This document shows, piece by piece, positions 50,225-59,095 of a DNA stretch of 64,000 nt. A model generated the notes under the pieces. The model was not told where the DNA came from, ran no database searches, and saw nothing but the letters and a program-made list of their open reading frames with translations. Source of the DNA: Sphingomonas sp. Leaf34. Lineage in GTDB: Bacteria > Pseudomonadota > Alphaproteobacteria > Sphingomonadales > Sphingomonadaceae. The stretch's first letter is position 1. Each line of letters starts with the position of its first letter. The position numbers and the translations under genes are program-made. The DNA is taken from contig NZ_LMLC01000001.1 of assembly GCF_001421805.1 (NCBI RefSeq), positions 372,001 through 436,000 on the forward strand, read 5' to 3'.

Positions 50225-51397
50225 GTGCGGCTGGTGTTGAAGATCGTCGGGAGTGTCGTGCTGCTGACGATCGTGGTCGTCGCGCTGGCGGTGACGATCG
50301 TCCCGAGGTTCCTCGACCGGATTTATTATCGGGGGCCGGCGACTGCGCATTTCGACGGCGAGCGATTCGCGAACCCCGACAACGACGCTGATACGCAGCA
50401 AATCCAGCCGGCAGGCGGCGGGCGCGCGAGCTTCTTCTGGCGCTATTTCACGGGCAGCGACGGCCGGCCGGCCTGGCCCAGTTCGGTGGCGGTACGGCCG
50501 ATAGCGCCGCCCGCGCGAGTCGAGGGCGAGCGGATGGTCGTGACGTGGGTCGGCCATGCGAGCGTACTGATCCAGACGCGGGGGCTCAACATCCTGACCG
50601 ATCCGGTGTGGGCGGAGAAAGCGGGGCCGCTCGGCGCGGGGCCGCGTCGGGTCGCCGAGCCGGGGATTGCCTTCGATGCGCTGCCGAAGATCGACCTCGT
50701 GCTGGTCAGCCACGATCATTACGACCATCTCGACAAGGCGACGCTCGGCCGTCTGTGGCGGCGCGATCGGCCGCGGATCGTCACGAGCTTGGGGAACGAC
50801 AGCGTGATCGGGCAGACCGGCGCGACGGCGACCGCGCTCGATTGGGGGCAGCGGGTGGCGATCAAGCCGGGCGTTTCGGTCAGCGTGACTCGCAACCATC
50901 ATTGGGGCAGCCGCTGGTTCAGCGATCGGAACCGGGCGTTGTGGTCGAGCTTCGTGGTGACGCTGCCGGGCGGGAACGTGTTCTTTGCGGGTGATACGGG
51001 GATGGGCGACGGCAGGTGGCCGGTCGAGGCCGCAGCGCTCGGCCCGATCCGGCTGGCGCTGATCCCGATCGGCGCGTTCCGGTTCGTCGACGGGCAGATG
51101 GAGTCGGGGAGCCATATCGGGCCGGTCGATGCGGTCGAGGTCTATCGCCGGCTGGGCGCGGCGCATGCGATCCCGATCCACTGGGGGACGTTCCGGCTGT
51201 CGTTCGAGGGGTATGACACGCCGCCCAAGCTGCTCGCGGCGGCGATGCGGTGTACCGGGCAGAGCGGCTTCGCGCCGGTGGCGATCGGGCGGCCGGTGGA
51301 AGTTGGGGGATATGTGAAGCCGGTGACGGGGACGCCGATGCCGCGGGCGGCTTTGCTGAAATGCCTCGATACCGCGGCGGTTCGGGCACTGCGGTAG
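50225..51397 (+). CDS. Metallo-beta-lactamase-fold hydrolase, NAPE-PLD-like
   Basis: 390 residues starting at GTG 50225, with one N-terminal membrane segment (VLKIVGSVVLLTIVVVALAVTIV). Metal-binding motifs are VGHASVLIQ, SHDHYDHLD, NHHWGSRW, AGDTGMGD and PIHWGTF, the order of the N-acyl-phosphatidylethanolamine phospholipase D/UlaG-like group. A membrane-anchored phosphodiesterase or lactonase role is likely but the substrate is not shown. Confidence 0.88.
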   Translation: MRLVLKIVGSVVLLTIVVVALAVTIVPRFLDRIYYRGPATAHFDGERFANPDNDADTQQIQPAGGGRASFFWRYFTGSDGRPAWPSSVAVRPIAPPARVEGERMVVTWVGHASVLIQTRGLNILTDPVWAEKAGPLGAGPRRVAEPGIAFDALPKIDLVLVSHDHYDHLDKATLGRLWRRDRPRIVTSLGNDSVIGQTGATATALDWGQRVAIKPGVSVSVTRNHHWGSRWFSDRNRALWSSFVVTLPGGNVFFAGDTGMGDGRWPVEAAALGPIRLALIPIGAFRFVDGQMESGSHIGPVDAVEVYRRLGAAHAIPIHWGTFRLSFEGYDTPPKLLAAAMRCTGQSGFAPVAIGRPVEVGGYVKPVTGTPMPRAALLKCLDTAAVRALR

Positions 51398-51451
51398 GCC
51401 GGGGTATCGGTCTCGGATAGCTTGCCGCGCCGTGGCACCGACTGAGGAAGC

Positions 51452-51555
51452 ACCCCGGCGGAGGCCGGGGTCCAGTTGGGGGAGGCTGCTGGCAGGGGAC
51501 AGCGCTTCGTTACTGCCACCTTTCCAACTGGGCCCCGGCCTGCGCCGGGGTGGTG
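51452..51555. repeat. Palindromic intergenic element, family A
   Basis: Arms CACCCCGGCGGAGGCCGGGG and CCCCGGCCTGCGCCGGGGTG with CCAGTTGGG/CCAACTGGG edges. The loop contains AGCGCTTCGTTACTGCCACC, shared in part with the copies at 29504 and 36471. Lies between two convergent genes. Confidence 0.85.
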
Positions 51556-51613
51556 GCTCAGTCGATGTGGTGTATTAGGCCGGGGCGGTAATCGCCCAAT
51601 CGGACCCGCCCGC

Positions 51614-52000
51614 TCACCCGATCTTGAACACGCACAGCTTGTTGCCGTCGAGATCGCGGAAATAGGCGCCGTAGAAGCCCATTTCTTCAGGCCCGCGCAT
51701 ACCGGGGGCGCCTTCGTCCGCACCGCCGAGTTCGATCGCTTTGGCGTGGACCTGGTCGACCTGCGCGCGCGAATCCGCGGCCAGCGCGACCATCGTGCCG
51801 TTGCCCGCGGTCGCGGCCTGGCCGTCATAGGGCTTGCCGACCACGAGCATCGGCTTGGCCGCGCCGGCGCCGTAGAAGGTCAGCTTGCGATCGTCGGGCA
51901 TCTGCATGAGCCGCTTGCCGCCGGCGGTCGCGAGCAGCGCGTCGTAGAAGGTCAGCGCGGCGTCGATATCGTTGGTGCCGAGCGTTGCGTAGCCGATCAT
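51614..52000 (-). CDS. VOC/glyoxalase-family protein
   Basis: 128 residues, a single vicinal-oxygen-chelate domain (YATLGTNDIDAALTFYDALLATAGGKRL ... GFYGAYFRDLDGNKLCVFKIG). The C-terminal RDLDGNKL is the usual metal-ligand Glu region of these proteins with Asp-Gly-Asn-Lys. Substrate unknown. ATG 52000 with upstream GAGAG fits the fold; the upstream extension is noncoding. Confidence 0.85.
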   Translation of the reverse strand: MIGYATLGTNDIDAALTFYDALLATAGGKRLMQMPDDRKLTFYGAGAAKPMLVVGKPYDGQAATAGNGTMVALAADSRAQVDQVHAKAIELGGADEGAPGMRGPEEMGFYGAYFRDLDGNKLCVFKIG

Positions 52001-52081
52001 GACTCTCTCCTCTTGGGGGTTGAGGAGGCATATCGACACGGTTCTGCGGCCGAGACAATGCGCTTGGCCCGCCACCTTATC

Positions 52082-52166
52082 CGTCATCCTGGGCTCGACC
52101 CAGGATCCAGAGCCACGATGCTTCCGCTATGTGGCTCTGGATCCTGACTTTCGTCAGGATGACGGG
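52082..52166. repeat. Palindromic intergenic element, family C
   Basis: Left part CGTCATCCTGGGCTCGACCC and right part CTGACTTTCGTCAGGATGAC; the outer ends pair while the inner arm has diverged, and ATCCAGAGCCAC/GTGGCTCTGGAT forms a second inverted pair inside. GACGGGGGG and GCGTCAGGATGACGG are duplicated directly after it (to 52187). Confidence 0.7.
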
Positions 52167-52188
52167 GGGGCGTCAGGATGACGGGGGG

Positions 52189-53019
52189 TCAGCCGACGAA
52201 GGCGCGCTCGATCACGAACGTGCCGGGCTTCGAATTCGCGCCCTCCTCGAAGCCGTGCGCTTCGAGCATCACCGCGAATTCCTTGATCATCTCGGTCGAG
52301 CCGCACAGCATCGCACGATCGGTCTCGGGGTTGAGCTTCTGCTCGCCGCGCACCGGGTGGCCGAACAGCGACGCATCCTCGATCAGCGCGCCGATCCGCC
52401 GCGTGGTGCGGAACGGCTCGCGCGTCACGGTCGGGATGTAGTGGAACTGGGTCTGCGCCTCGTCGGCGATCAACGGGTCCTCGGCGAGCAGCCCGACCAT
52501 CTCGTCGTGATAAGCGAGATCGCTCACGCGGCGCACGCTGTGCACGACGATGACCTGCTCATAGGCCGCATAGACGTCGGGATCGCGCATCAGGCTGAGG
52601 AACGGCGCGAGGCCGGTGCCGGTCGAGAACATGAAGAGGCGCTTGCCCGGGAGCAGCGCGTCGAGCACCAGCGTGCCGGTCGGCTTCTTGCCGAGATACA
52701 CTTCGTCGCCCGGCTGGATCAGCTGGAGCTTCGAGGTCAGCGGGCCGTCCTCGACCTTGATCGACAGGAATTCGAGCTCTTCCGAATAATGCGGGGACGC
52801 GATCGAATAGGCGCGCATGATCGGCTTGCCGCCGTCCTGGGGCAAGCCGATCATCACGAACTCGCCCGAGCGGAAGCGGAAGCTCGACGGGCGCTCGATC
52901 GCGAAGCTGAACAGATGTTCGTTCCAGTGGCGCACCCAGAGGACCTTGGCGTTGAGGAACGCGGGGGTTTCGGGGATCAGCGCGGGCGCGCGGGTTTCGG
53001 CGACGATAGGGGCGGTCAT
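52189..53019 (-). CDS. fpr: Ferredoxin-NADP reductase
   Basis: 276 residues of the plant-type FNR fold, bacterial Fpr subclass: FAD motif MRAYSIASP, the phosphate-binding GPLTSKL loop, and the NADP domain with MFSTGTGLAPFLSLMRDP and VVHSVRRVSDLAYHDEM. The C-terminal AFVG matches the family. It exchanges electrons between NADPH and ferredoxin or flavodoxin, often for iron-sulfur repair and redox defence. Confidence 0.93.
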   Translation of the reverse strand: MTAPIVAETRAPALIPETPAFLNAKVLWVRHWNEHLFSFAIERPSSFRFRSGEFVMIGLPQDGGKPIMRAYSIASPHYSEELEFLSIKVEDGPLTSKLQLIQPGDEVYLGKKPTGTLVLDALLPGKRLFMFSTGTGLAPFLSLMRDPDVYAAYEQVIVVHSVRRVSDLAYHDEMVGLLAEDPLIADEAQTQFHYIPTVTREPFRTTRRIGALIEDASLFGHPVRGEQKLNPETDRAMLCGSTEMIKEFAVMLEAHGFEEGANSKPGTFVIERAFVG

Positions 53020-53157
53020 GCGTCTTTTCCTTGGCCTGCGCGGCGGGGCGTCGGCGGATCGATGGCTTGCGAAACGGTCGCAGTATTGGCGCGCGGGGTA
53101 TGGGTCAACAACAGCAAAGCTTGGGGGGGCACAAAGGCCGCCGCATCAAAACGCTCG

Positions 53158-53252
53158 TCATTCCCGCGCAGGCGGGAATCCAGACTGGCAACGCTCTCCC
53201 TTAAATTGCTGACGGCGTAGGTTATGGATCCCCGCCTGCGCGAGGATGACGG
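53158..53252. repeat. Palindromic intergenic element, family F
   Basis: Arms CGTCATTCCCGCGCAGGCGG and CCGCCTGCGCGAGGATGACG are inverted around about 50 bases. It lies in the divergent gap 53020-53322 between fpr and uvrB, which holds nothing else recognised except the promoters that must be there. Confidence 0.75.
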
Positions 53253-53322
53253 GTGGTTAGTGGAATGATGGAGCATCCAACGCCGTTGCCGTCGCTCCAT
53301 CTGTTCCCCATATTCCCCCTCG

Positions 53323-55521
53323 ATGGCCATTCAGATCCGCACCAGTCTCGCCGAGCCCGAAACAGGCGAAAGCTTCGTCCCGCACCGCCCGACCGCGCGG
53401 CCTGCCAAGGTCGAGGGCGGGAAGGCGTTCAAGCTCGTCAGCGACTATGCCCCTGCGGGCGATCAGCCGACCGCGATCGCCGAGCTGGTCTCGGCGATTG
53501 GCGAGGGCGAGAAGGACCAGGTGCTGCTCGGCGTTACCGGCTCGGGAAAGACCTTCACGATGGCGAGCGTGATCGAGCGCGTGCAGCGCCCCGCGTTGAT
53601 CCTCGCGCCGAACAAGATCCTCGCGGCACAGCTCTACGGCGAGATGAAGTCGTTTTTCCCCGACAACGCGGTCGAATATTTCGTCAGCTATTACGACTAT
53701 TACCAGCCCGAGGCGTATGTCGCGCGGTCGGACACCTATATCGAGAAGGAATCGTCGACCAACGAGTCGATCGACCGGATGCGGCATTCGGCGACTCGCG
53801 CGCTGCTCGAACGCGACGACGTGATCATCGTCGCGTCGGTATCGTGCCTGTACGGCATCGGCTCGGTCGAAACCTATTCGGCGATGATCTTCGACCTGAA
53901 AAAGGGCACGACGGTCGACCAGCGTGAGATCGTGCGCAAGCTCGTCGCGCTCCAGTACAAGCGCAACGACGCGGCGTTCCAGCGCGGCAATTTCCGCGTG
54001 AAGGGCGACACGCTCGAGATCTTCCCGTCGCATTACGAGGACAGCGCGTGGCGCATCTCGTTCTTCGGCGACGATATCGAGGAGATCACCGAGTTCGACC
54101 CGCTGACCGGGAAGAAGGTCGCGTCGCTCAATTCGGTGCGCGTCTATGCGAACTCGCATTACGTGACGCCCGGCCCGACGCTGAAACAGGCGGGCGAGGC
54201 GATCAAGCATGAGCTGGCAGAGCGGCTGAAGGAGCTGGTGCTCGAGGGCAAATTGCTCGAGGCGCAGCGGCTGGAGCAGCGGACGAACTTCGATCTCGAG
54301 ATGATCGCGGCGACCGGCAGTTGCGCGGGGATCGAGAATTACTCGCGCTTCCTCACCGGTCGCATGCCGGGCGAGCCGCCGCCTACTTTGTTCGAATATC
54401 TGCCCGACAACGCTTTGCTGTTCGTCGATGAGAGCCACGTCACGATCGGCCAGATCAACGGCATGTCGCGCGGCGATCACCGCCGCAAGCTGACGCTTGC
54501 CGAATATGGCTTCCGCCTGCCGAGCGCGATCGACAACCGGCCGCTCCGGTTCAACGAATGGGACGCGATGCGCCCGCCGACGACCTATGTCTCGGCGACG
54601 CCGGGCAGCTGGGAAATGGAGCAGACCGGCGGCGTGTTCGCCGAACAGGTCATCCGTCCGACCGGGCTGATCGATCCCCCCGTCGAGATCAAGCCGGTCG
54701 AGGAGCAGGTGCAGGACCTGATCGTCGAGGTCGGGAAGACGACGGCGCTCGGCTATCGCACGCTTGTCACGACGCTGACCAAGCGGATGGCGGAGGATCT
54801 GACCGAGTATATGCACGAGGCGGGGATCAAGGTCCGCTACATGCACAGCGACGTCGAGACGCTCGAGCGTATCGAGCTGATCCGCGACCTGCGGCTTGGC
54901 GTGTACGACGTGCTGATCGGCATCAACCTGTTGCGCGAGGGGTTGGACATTCCCGAATGCGGGCTGGTGGCGATCCTCGATGCGGACAAGGAAGGATTCC
55001 TGCGCTCCGAGACCTCGCTGATCCAGACGATCGGTCGCGCGGCGCGTAACGTCGATGGCCGCGTGATCCTGTACGCCGACCGCGTCACGGGCTCGATGGA
55101 GCGCGCGATGAACGAGACCGCGCGGCGTCGCGAGAAACAGGTCGCGTACAACACCGAACACGGCATCACGCCGACGACGATCCGTCGCAACATCGGCGAC
55201 ATCATCGCGCATGTCGCGAGCCAGGATCAGGTGACGATCCCGATCGACGAGGACCGCCCGCCCATGGTCGGCCACAACCTGCGTGCGTATATCGAGGATC
55301 TGGAAAAGCAGATGCGCAAGGCAGCGTCCGATCTCGAATTCGAGACCGCGGGGCGGCTGCGCGACGAGATCCGCCAATTGGAGAACGAGGAGTTGGGTCT
55401 GCCGGTCGACCAGCAAAAGGCGCCGGTCATGGGCCGCTCGAACGAGGGCAAGCCGGGGACGCGGAAAACGCGCTATGGGAAGAGCCAGAAGATGCGGATG
55501 GGCGGCTCGCGCTCGCGTTGA
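53323..55521 (+). CDS. uvrB: Excinuclease ABC subunit B
   Basis: The 732-residue damage-verifying helicase-like subunit. Walker A is [10 protein letters not shown] (70-79), the beta-hairpin [11 protein letters not shown], the [12 protein letters not shown]alker B region, helicase motifs V-VI ([40 protein letters not shown]) and the C-terminal UVR coiled coil ([31 protein letters not shown]) for UvrC. A 40-residue tail follows. Unlike uvrA, no perfect LexA box was found before it. Confidence 0.97.
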   Translation: MAIQIRTSLAEPETGESFVPHRPTARPAKVEGGKAFKLVSDYAPAGDQPTAIAELVSAIGEGEKDQVLLGVTGSGKTFTMASVIERVQRPALILAPNKILAAQLYGEMKSFFPDNAVEYFVSYYDYYQPEAYVARSDTYIEKESSTNESIDRMRHSATRALLERDDVIIVASVSCLYGIGSVETYSAMIFDLKKGTTVDQREIVRKLVALQYKRNDAAFQRGNFRVKGDTLEIFPSHYEDSAWRISFFGDDIEEITEFDPLTGKKVASLNSVRVYANSHYVTPGPTLKQAGEAIKHELAERLKELVLEGKLLEAQRLEQRTNFDLEMIAATGSCAGIENYSRFLTGRMPGEPPPTLFEYLPDNALLFVDESHVTIGQINGMSRGDHRRKLTLAEYGFRLPSAIDNRPLRFNEWDAMRPPTTYVSATPGSWEMEQTGGVFAEQVIRPTGLIDPPVEIKPVEEQVQDLIVEVGKTTALGYRTLVTTLTKRMAEDLTEYMHEAGIKVRYMHSDVETLERIELIRDLRLGVYDVLIGINLLREGLDIPECGLVAILDADKEGFLRSETSLIQTIGRAARNVDGRVILYADRVTGSMERAMNETARRREKQVAYNTEHGITPTTIRRNIGDIIAHVASQDQVTIPIDEDRPPMVGHNLRAYIEDLEKQMRKAASDLEFETAGRLRDEIRQLENEELGLPVDQQKAPVMGRSNEGKPGTRKTRYGKSQKMRMGGSRSR

Positions 55522-55603
55522 TATGCTTCGGCTTATAGGTTTGACGAGGTTCCATGAGTGGCGGACGATAATCTCCGGCTATGCTCAAACGGAATCTCGT
55601 CGA

Positions 55604-55858
55604 ATGACCCAGACAGCGAAACTCTACGCGTGGTTGTTGGCCAATAGAAGGGGCATACTGCCCTTCCGCGATTTCGAGCGGCTACTGGCAGCGTTCGGAT
55701 TTCAGCACGCCAGGTCCATCGGCAGTCATCGGCAGTATATCCACAGGTCGGTCCCGAGACCTTTTCCCATCCAGCCATCGGGCAAGGACGCCAAGCGCTA
55801 CCAAGTCGACCAATTTCTTGATATGGTCGAAGAATATGATTTGAGTATTGATGAATGA
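55604..55858 (+). CDS. HicA-type toxin
   Basis: 84 residues from ATG 55604. FRDFERLLAAFGFQHARSIGSHRQYIH contains the HicA core with the catalytic His in GSHRQY (H42), followed by PFPIQPSGKDAKRYQVDQFLDMVEEYDL. It probably cleaves mRNA until neutralised by the next gene, whose ATG overlaps its stop (ATGA). GC content is lower than in uvrB, in line with a mobile module. Confidence 0.88.
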   Translation: MTQTAKLYAWLLANRRGILPFRDFERLLAAFGFQHARSIGSHRQYIHRSVPRPFPIQPSGKDAKRYQVDQFLDMVEEYDLSIDE

Positions 55859-56088
55859 GCTACCCGCGTTATCATATCAATGTATTCTGGTCGGCAGAGG
55901 ATGCCTGCTGGATAGCAGACGTGCCGGATCTTCGCCCGTGCTCCGCGCATGGCGACACGCCCGATGAAGCTATCTCGAATATCCGCGATGCGGTGACGGG
56001 ATGGCTCGCAACGGCGCAGGAGCAGGGTTTCGATATACCCGAGCCTCGATATCGACCCGCGATATACGCAGCCAAATTCGCAGCTTGA
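55855..56088 (+). CDS. HicB-type antitoxin
   Basis: 77 residues with the HicB fold: YHINVFWSAEDACWIADVPDLRPCSAHGDTPDEAISNIRDAVTGWLATAQEQGFDIPEPRY. The pattern DxPDLxxCxxxGDTPDEAxxN is standard for HicB. No C-terminal DNA-binding domain. Toxin-first order with a 4-bp overlap, the classic hicAB layout. Confidence 0.9.
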   Translation: MSYPRYHINVFWSAEDACWIADVPDLRPCSAHGDTPDEAISNIRDAVTGWLATAQEQGFDIPEPRYRPAIYAAKFAA

Positions 56089-56223
56089 GGCGCACGTCCA
56101 CAACAATCGGCTGACCGCATCCCTGCAATGGCGTAGGCACTTGCGATCAGTTAAATGCGTTTTCTGGAAAGCCGAACGAGAAGCTCGACGCCGCGCGACA
56201 CGTAACCGCGCGGCAACCGAAGT

Positions 56224-56598
56224 TTAGCCGATAACGAGGTCTTCGCTGTTCGACCCGTAATAGCTCGCGACGCGGTCGGCATAGGCCTGGTCGAAGACGG
56301 GGGCGTTGTTCGCCCAGCTCGGGCCCCCTTCGAGGACACGCTTGTCGATCGTCACGACGTACAGGTCGCGGACCGCGTCGAACTGGAGCAGCGCGAACGG
56401 CAGCGGGTAGAAGCTCTTGCCCATGCCGAGGAAGCCGCCGAGGCTGAGCACGGCGTGCGTCGCGCGGCCGGTGCCCTTGTGGACCATGAAGGCGTGGACC
56501 GAGCCAACGCTGTCGCCGTCGCGGCTCTCGACCTTCATCGTGCCGGAAACGCTCGCCTGGACGAGCAGCTGGGTCGGGGTCTGGGCGGCGTCGGACAT
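56224..56598 (-). CDS. PRC-barrel domain protein
   Basis: 124 residues. The barrel region KVESRDGDSVGSVHAFMVHKGTGRATHAVLSLGGFLGMGKSFYPLPFALLQFD is the PRC-barrel pattern also found in photosynthetic reaction-centre H subunits and RimM. Start ATG 56598 is preferred because AGGAG is 7 nt away; the ATG two codons upstream is too near it. Such small PRC proteins are often stress-induced; the partner is unknown. Confidence 0.85.
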   Translation of the reverse strand: MSDAAQTPTQLLVQASVSGTMKVESRDGDSVGSVHAFMVHKGTGRATHAVLSLGGFLGMGKSFYPLPFALLQFDAVRDLYVVTIDKRVLEGGPSWANNAPVFDQAYADRVASYYGSNSEDLVIG

Positions 56599-56710
56599 GA
56601 ACATTCTCCTGATTTCTTCCGTCGCTGAACCGGTATCACCGTGCGGCGGTTCCCGCCTAGACCGCTTCGTCGCGCTTGAGCCGCCGCCGGGCGTGCCGCA
56701 TAGCGATGCG

Positions 56711-57292
56711 ATGCGTACCCAGTCCCCCTGTTCCGTCGGCTTGCGATCGCTTGCCAGCCCTATCGTCCTGGCGCGACTTGCCGGTCTGGCGACGCTCGCA
56801 TCGATCGCCGGCTGCGTTCCGCCGCCGCAGGCCGAAGCGCCGCCGCCCCCGCGCACCGTCGCCGCGGCGCCCGCCCCGGCCCCGCGCCCCGTGCCGATCG
56901 CCGCCGACTGGCGCGACTGGCCCTATTCGCCGGGAACATGGGTGTATCGGCGCGACGCGCGCGGCTCGATCGCGTTGTTCGGACCGGCGAATGCCGACGC
57001 CTCGCTGACGGTCCGGTGCGATACCGGCGCGCGGCAAATCTATCTGTCGCGCGCGGGCAGCACGGCGACGCCGCTGACGATCCGGACGTCAAGCGTGACG
57101 CGCGCCGTATCGGTCCAGCCGACGGGCAGCACCCCGGCCTATGTCGCCGCCGCGCTGATGCCGAACGATTCGCTGCTGGAGGCGATGGGGTTCAGTCGCG
57201 GGCGGTTTGTCGTCCAGCAGGCCGGGCAGCCGCCGCTGGTGGTACCCGCCTGGGCCGAGATCGAGCGCGTGACCGAGGATTGCCGCGGCTGA
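56711..57292 (+). CDS. Lipoprotein of unknown function
   Basis: 193 residues from ATG 56711 with a lipoprotein signal (LARLAGLATLASIAGC). A Pro/Ala linker leads to a conserved-looking domain (DWRDWPYSPGTWVYRRDARGSIALFGPANADASLTVRCDTGARQIYLSRAG ... AWAEIERVTEDCRG) with two cysteines that could form a disulfide. The domain is of a type common in sphingomonads without assigned function. Probable periplasmic-facing protein. Confidence 0.75.
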   Translation: MRTQSPCSVGLRSLASPIVLARLAGLATLASIAGCVPPPQAEAPPPPRTVAAAPAPAPRPVPIAADWRDWPYSPGTWVYRRDARGSIALFGPANADASLTVRCDTGARQIYLSRAGSTATPLTIRTSSVTRAVSVQPTGSTPAYVAAALMPNDSLLEAMGFSRGRFVVQQAGQPPLVVPAWAEIERVTEDCRG

Positions 57293-57416
57293 AATCGACG
57301 AAGCGACAGCCGGGAAGGATCGGCTGAAAACTTCTGTAAAACAAGGCTTGTATCGCATCCCCGTCCGGCACACATTGGCGATGCGGTCAGGCTTGGCCGC
57401 GTTTTTTCCACAAGCG

Positions 57417-57645
57417 AAAGGAGGTGATCCGATGTCTCATGGTTCAGCAGTGAGTTCGGTTCGGTTCGTTCGGGGGACGCACCGCTAAGTCCGCCGGTTT
57501 GCGTGGGGAGTATCCTCTCCCAGTCAACACGCGAGCCATAGGACGACGCGGTACGCATGGTCCTCCGGGCTGGAGCTCTCCGGCCGCTGACCATGTCAGG
57601 AGGCTGTCGGTTCGTCGGGAGACGATCCGGCGGCCTCTTTTCATT
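57417..57645 (+). ncRNA. Candidate structured RNA carrying an 18-codon ORF
   Basis: A compact unit in a 557-bp gap with no downstream gene on this strand. After a very strong ribosome-binding site and tiny ORF comes a fold: closing stem CCGCCGG (57491-57497) with CCGGCGG (57627-57633), inner stem CATGGTC (57556-57562) with GACCATG (57589-57595), hairpin TCGTC-GGGA-GACGA (57612-57625), then CCTCTTTTCATTTT as a terminator-like end. I do not recognise the RNA family. The rest of the gap (57293-57416) shows no clear feature. Confidence 0.5.
57432..57488 (+). CDS. 18-residue peptide ORF with extreme Shine-Dalgarno
   Basis: MSHGSAVSSVRFVRGTHR followed by TAA. AAAGGAGGTGATCC (57417-57430) is a 14-nt perfect complement of the usual bacterial 16S rRNA 3' end (GGATCACCTCCTTT), with GGAGG placed 7 nt before the ATG. 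This is far stronger than any other ribosome-binding site in the window. The peptide is short, basic and Ser/Val/Arg-rich. It may be a leader peptide or a ribosome-loading device for the RNA behind it. Confidence 0.55.
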   Translation: MSHGSAVSSVRFVRGTHR

Positions 57646-57726
57646 TTGGGGTGGTTTGTTGTGGGTGGTGCGAGCGCGAATGGCGCTAGTGATTTTCGAA
57701 GGCACAGCTACCGCCCCACACTCTCC

Positions 57727-57812
57727 ATCATCCTGACGAAAGTCAGGATCCAGAGTCATCAAGGGCGCGCTTCATAACCCTGGATCCTGACTTTCGTCAG
57801 GATGACGGGAGG
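57727..57812. repeat. Palindromic intergenic element, family C
   Basis: Arms CATCATCCTGACGAAAGTCA and TGACTTTCGTCAGGATGACG with ATCCAGA/TGGATCC flanks around about 35 bases, matching 3169-3248. Lies 3' of the DUF2501 gene. Confidence 0.8.
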
Positions 57813-57849
57813 AAGAGGCAGGGCTTCCCGCCTCGCCTCACGAACCGCC

Positions 57850-58338
57850 TCACAGGAACGCCTTCGCGCGCTTGAGCACGACGTTGCAGAGCTGCGTCTT
57901 CACCTGACCGCCGAGATTGCCGAGCGACAGCGTCTGGCCGTTGCCAGCCTGGACCTGCCCCGCCTGCCCCGCGGCATAGCCGGGCGAGGTCTGGACATCC
58001 CGTCGCCCGGTCAGCCGTTGCAGGATCGACTGCGCGCCGCTGGCCTGCGGCGTCGCCTGTGTGCCGGTCTGGCTGCCGGTCAATCCACCGAGCATGCCGC
58101 CCTGCCCGAGCAGCTTGTTCTTGAGGCAATAGCCGAGTAGGCCCGCCGCATTGCCGGCCCCGACCGACCCGACGTTGGGCAACCCGCCACCGAGCAGGCC
58201 ACCCAATCCGCCGAGCCCGCCGAAACCACCCTGCGTGGTCTGCTCCGTCTGCGGTGCGGCGGCCTGGGATGCGGCCGTCTGCGCGGCGGCGCCGGTTGTC
58301 AGGCTGAGCGCGGCGGCAAGAACGATGGCGGTTTTCAT
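57850..58338 (-). CDS. DUF2501 (YjjA-like) exported protein
   Basis: 162 residues with a signal peptide (MKTAIVLAAALSLTTGAAAQ). A glycine/leucine-rich run ([41 protein letters not shown]) precedes the C-terminal GNLGGQVKTQLCNVVLKRAKAFL; the paired cysteines YC and LC match DUF2501/YjjA. Periplasmic, function unknown. Confidence 0.85.
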   Translation of the reverse strand: MKTAIVLAAALSLTTGAAAQTAASQAAAPQTEQTTQGGFGGLGGLGGLLGGGLPNVGSVGAGNAAGLLGYCLKNKLLGQGGMLGGLTGSQTGTQATPQASGAQSILQRLTGRRDVQTSPGYAAGQAGQVQAGNGQTLSLGNLGGQVKTQLCNVVLKRAKAFL

Positions 58339-58420
58339 GATACGCAACTCCGATGGGTTCCATTCACCAACGGTAGAACGCCTGCCCCGTTCCGCTGCGT
58401 TGCCGTACGGGAGCCCCGGC

Positions 58421-59095
58421 TCAGCGCTGCGCAAACAGCGCGTCGACCGATCCGCCATGTTCCGCCAGCACCGTCGCGACGCGGCGACGGGCATCGTGAT
58501 AGGCCAAGGCCGATGCCCCGGGATCGGTCCCGCGCAGACGCCCGGCTTCGGCGTCGGTGAGGCTGCCTTCGGCGGCGACATGATCGGCATAGCCTTCCAC
58601 GACCCAGGTCGGGAGGGTCGCTGCGCGCAGTTCGCCGAGGTGGTCGGCGATCATGATGTGCGTCGTCTCGTGCGCGATCACGCCCGACAGCCTGCGCGTG
58701 TTGCCGACGTCGCGATCGGTCGTCACGCGGTCGGCGGCGATATCGCTCCGGTTGAAGACGATCGCCGACCCGAACGGTCGACGAAACGCGAAGGCGTGCG
58801 GCGACTGGATGGCGAGCACGCGCCAGCGCCAGCCGCCGTTCGTCAGGAACAGCGACCGGTGCACCGGCCCCGTGTAGATCGGGCTCGATCGCAACAGCGT
58901 TTCCGCGCGCGCAAGGTCGTCGACGATCCGCGCGTCGATCGGGCGCTCGGCATAGACGGTAACGTCGCCGACCCGCTGGCTGAACGGAAACGCCAGGACC
59001 TGCGGCGCATAGGCCAGCATGAGCGCGAGCAGGAGGAGGACGCCGATCGTCCATCCGACGGGGCCGACCCGCCTCCTGCCCGCGCGCGTGGTCAT
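58421..59095 (-). CDS. Membrane-anchored HExxH metalloprotease-like protein
   Basis: 224 residues. After a basic start there is one membrane anchor (WTIGVLLLLALMLAYAPQVLAF), then a zinc-protease-like core with HETTH (142-146) and, about 20 residues on, WVVEGYADH whose E167 could be the third ligand, a gluzincin arrangement. Its ATG overlaps the fumarase stop (ATGA). Substrate unknown; it may not be proteolytic. Confidence 0.8.
   Translation of the reverse strand: MTTRAGRRRVGPVGWTIGVLLLLALMLAYAPQVLAFPFSQRVGDVTVYAERPIDARIVDDLARAETLLRSSPIYTGPVHRSLFLTNGGWRWRVLAIQSPHAFAFRRPFGSAIVFNRSDIAADRVTTDRDVGNTRRLSGVIAHETTHIMIADHLGELRAATLPTWVVEGYADHVAAEGSLTDAEAGRLRGTDPGASALAYHDARRRVATVLAEHGGSVDALFAQR

Noticed and set aside
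53295..53322. LexA box before uvrB
   Set aside because: GTTC at 53303 is not followed by a second GTTC or GAAC at the right spacing, so only a half-site is present.
57417..57430. Fragment of a 16S rRNA gene
   Set aside because: The match is to the complement of the 16S tail and stops after 14 nt; the following bases encode a small ORF, so it is a Shine-Dalgarno sequence.
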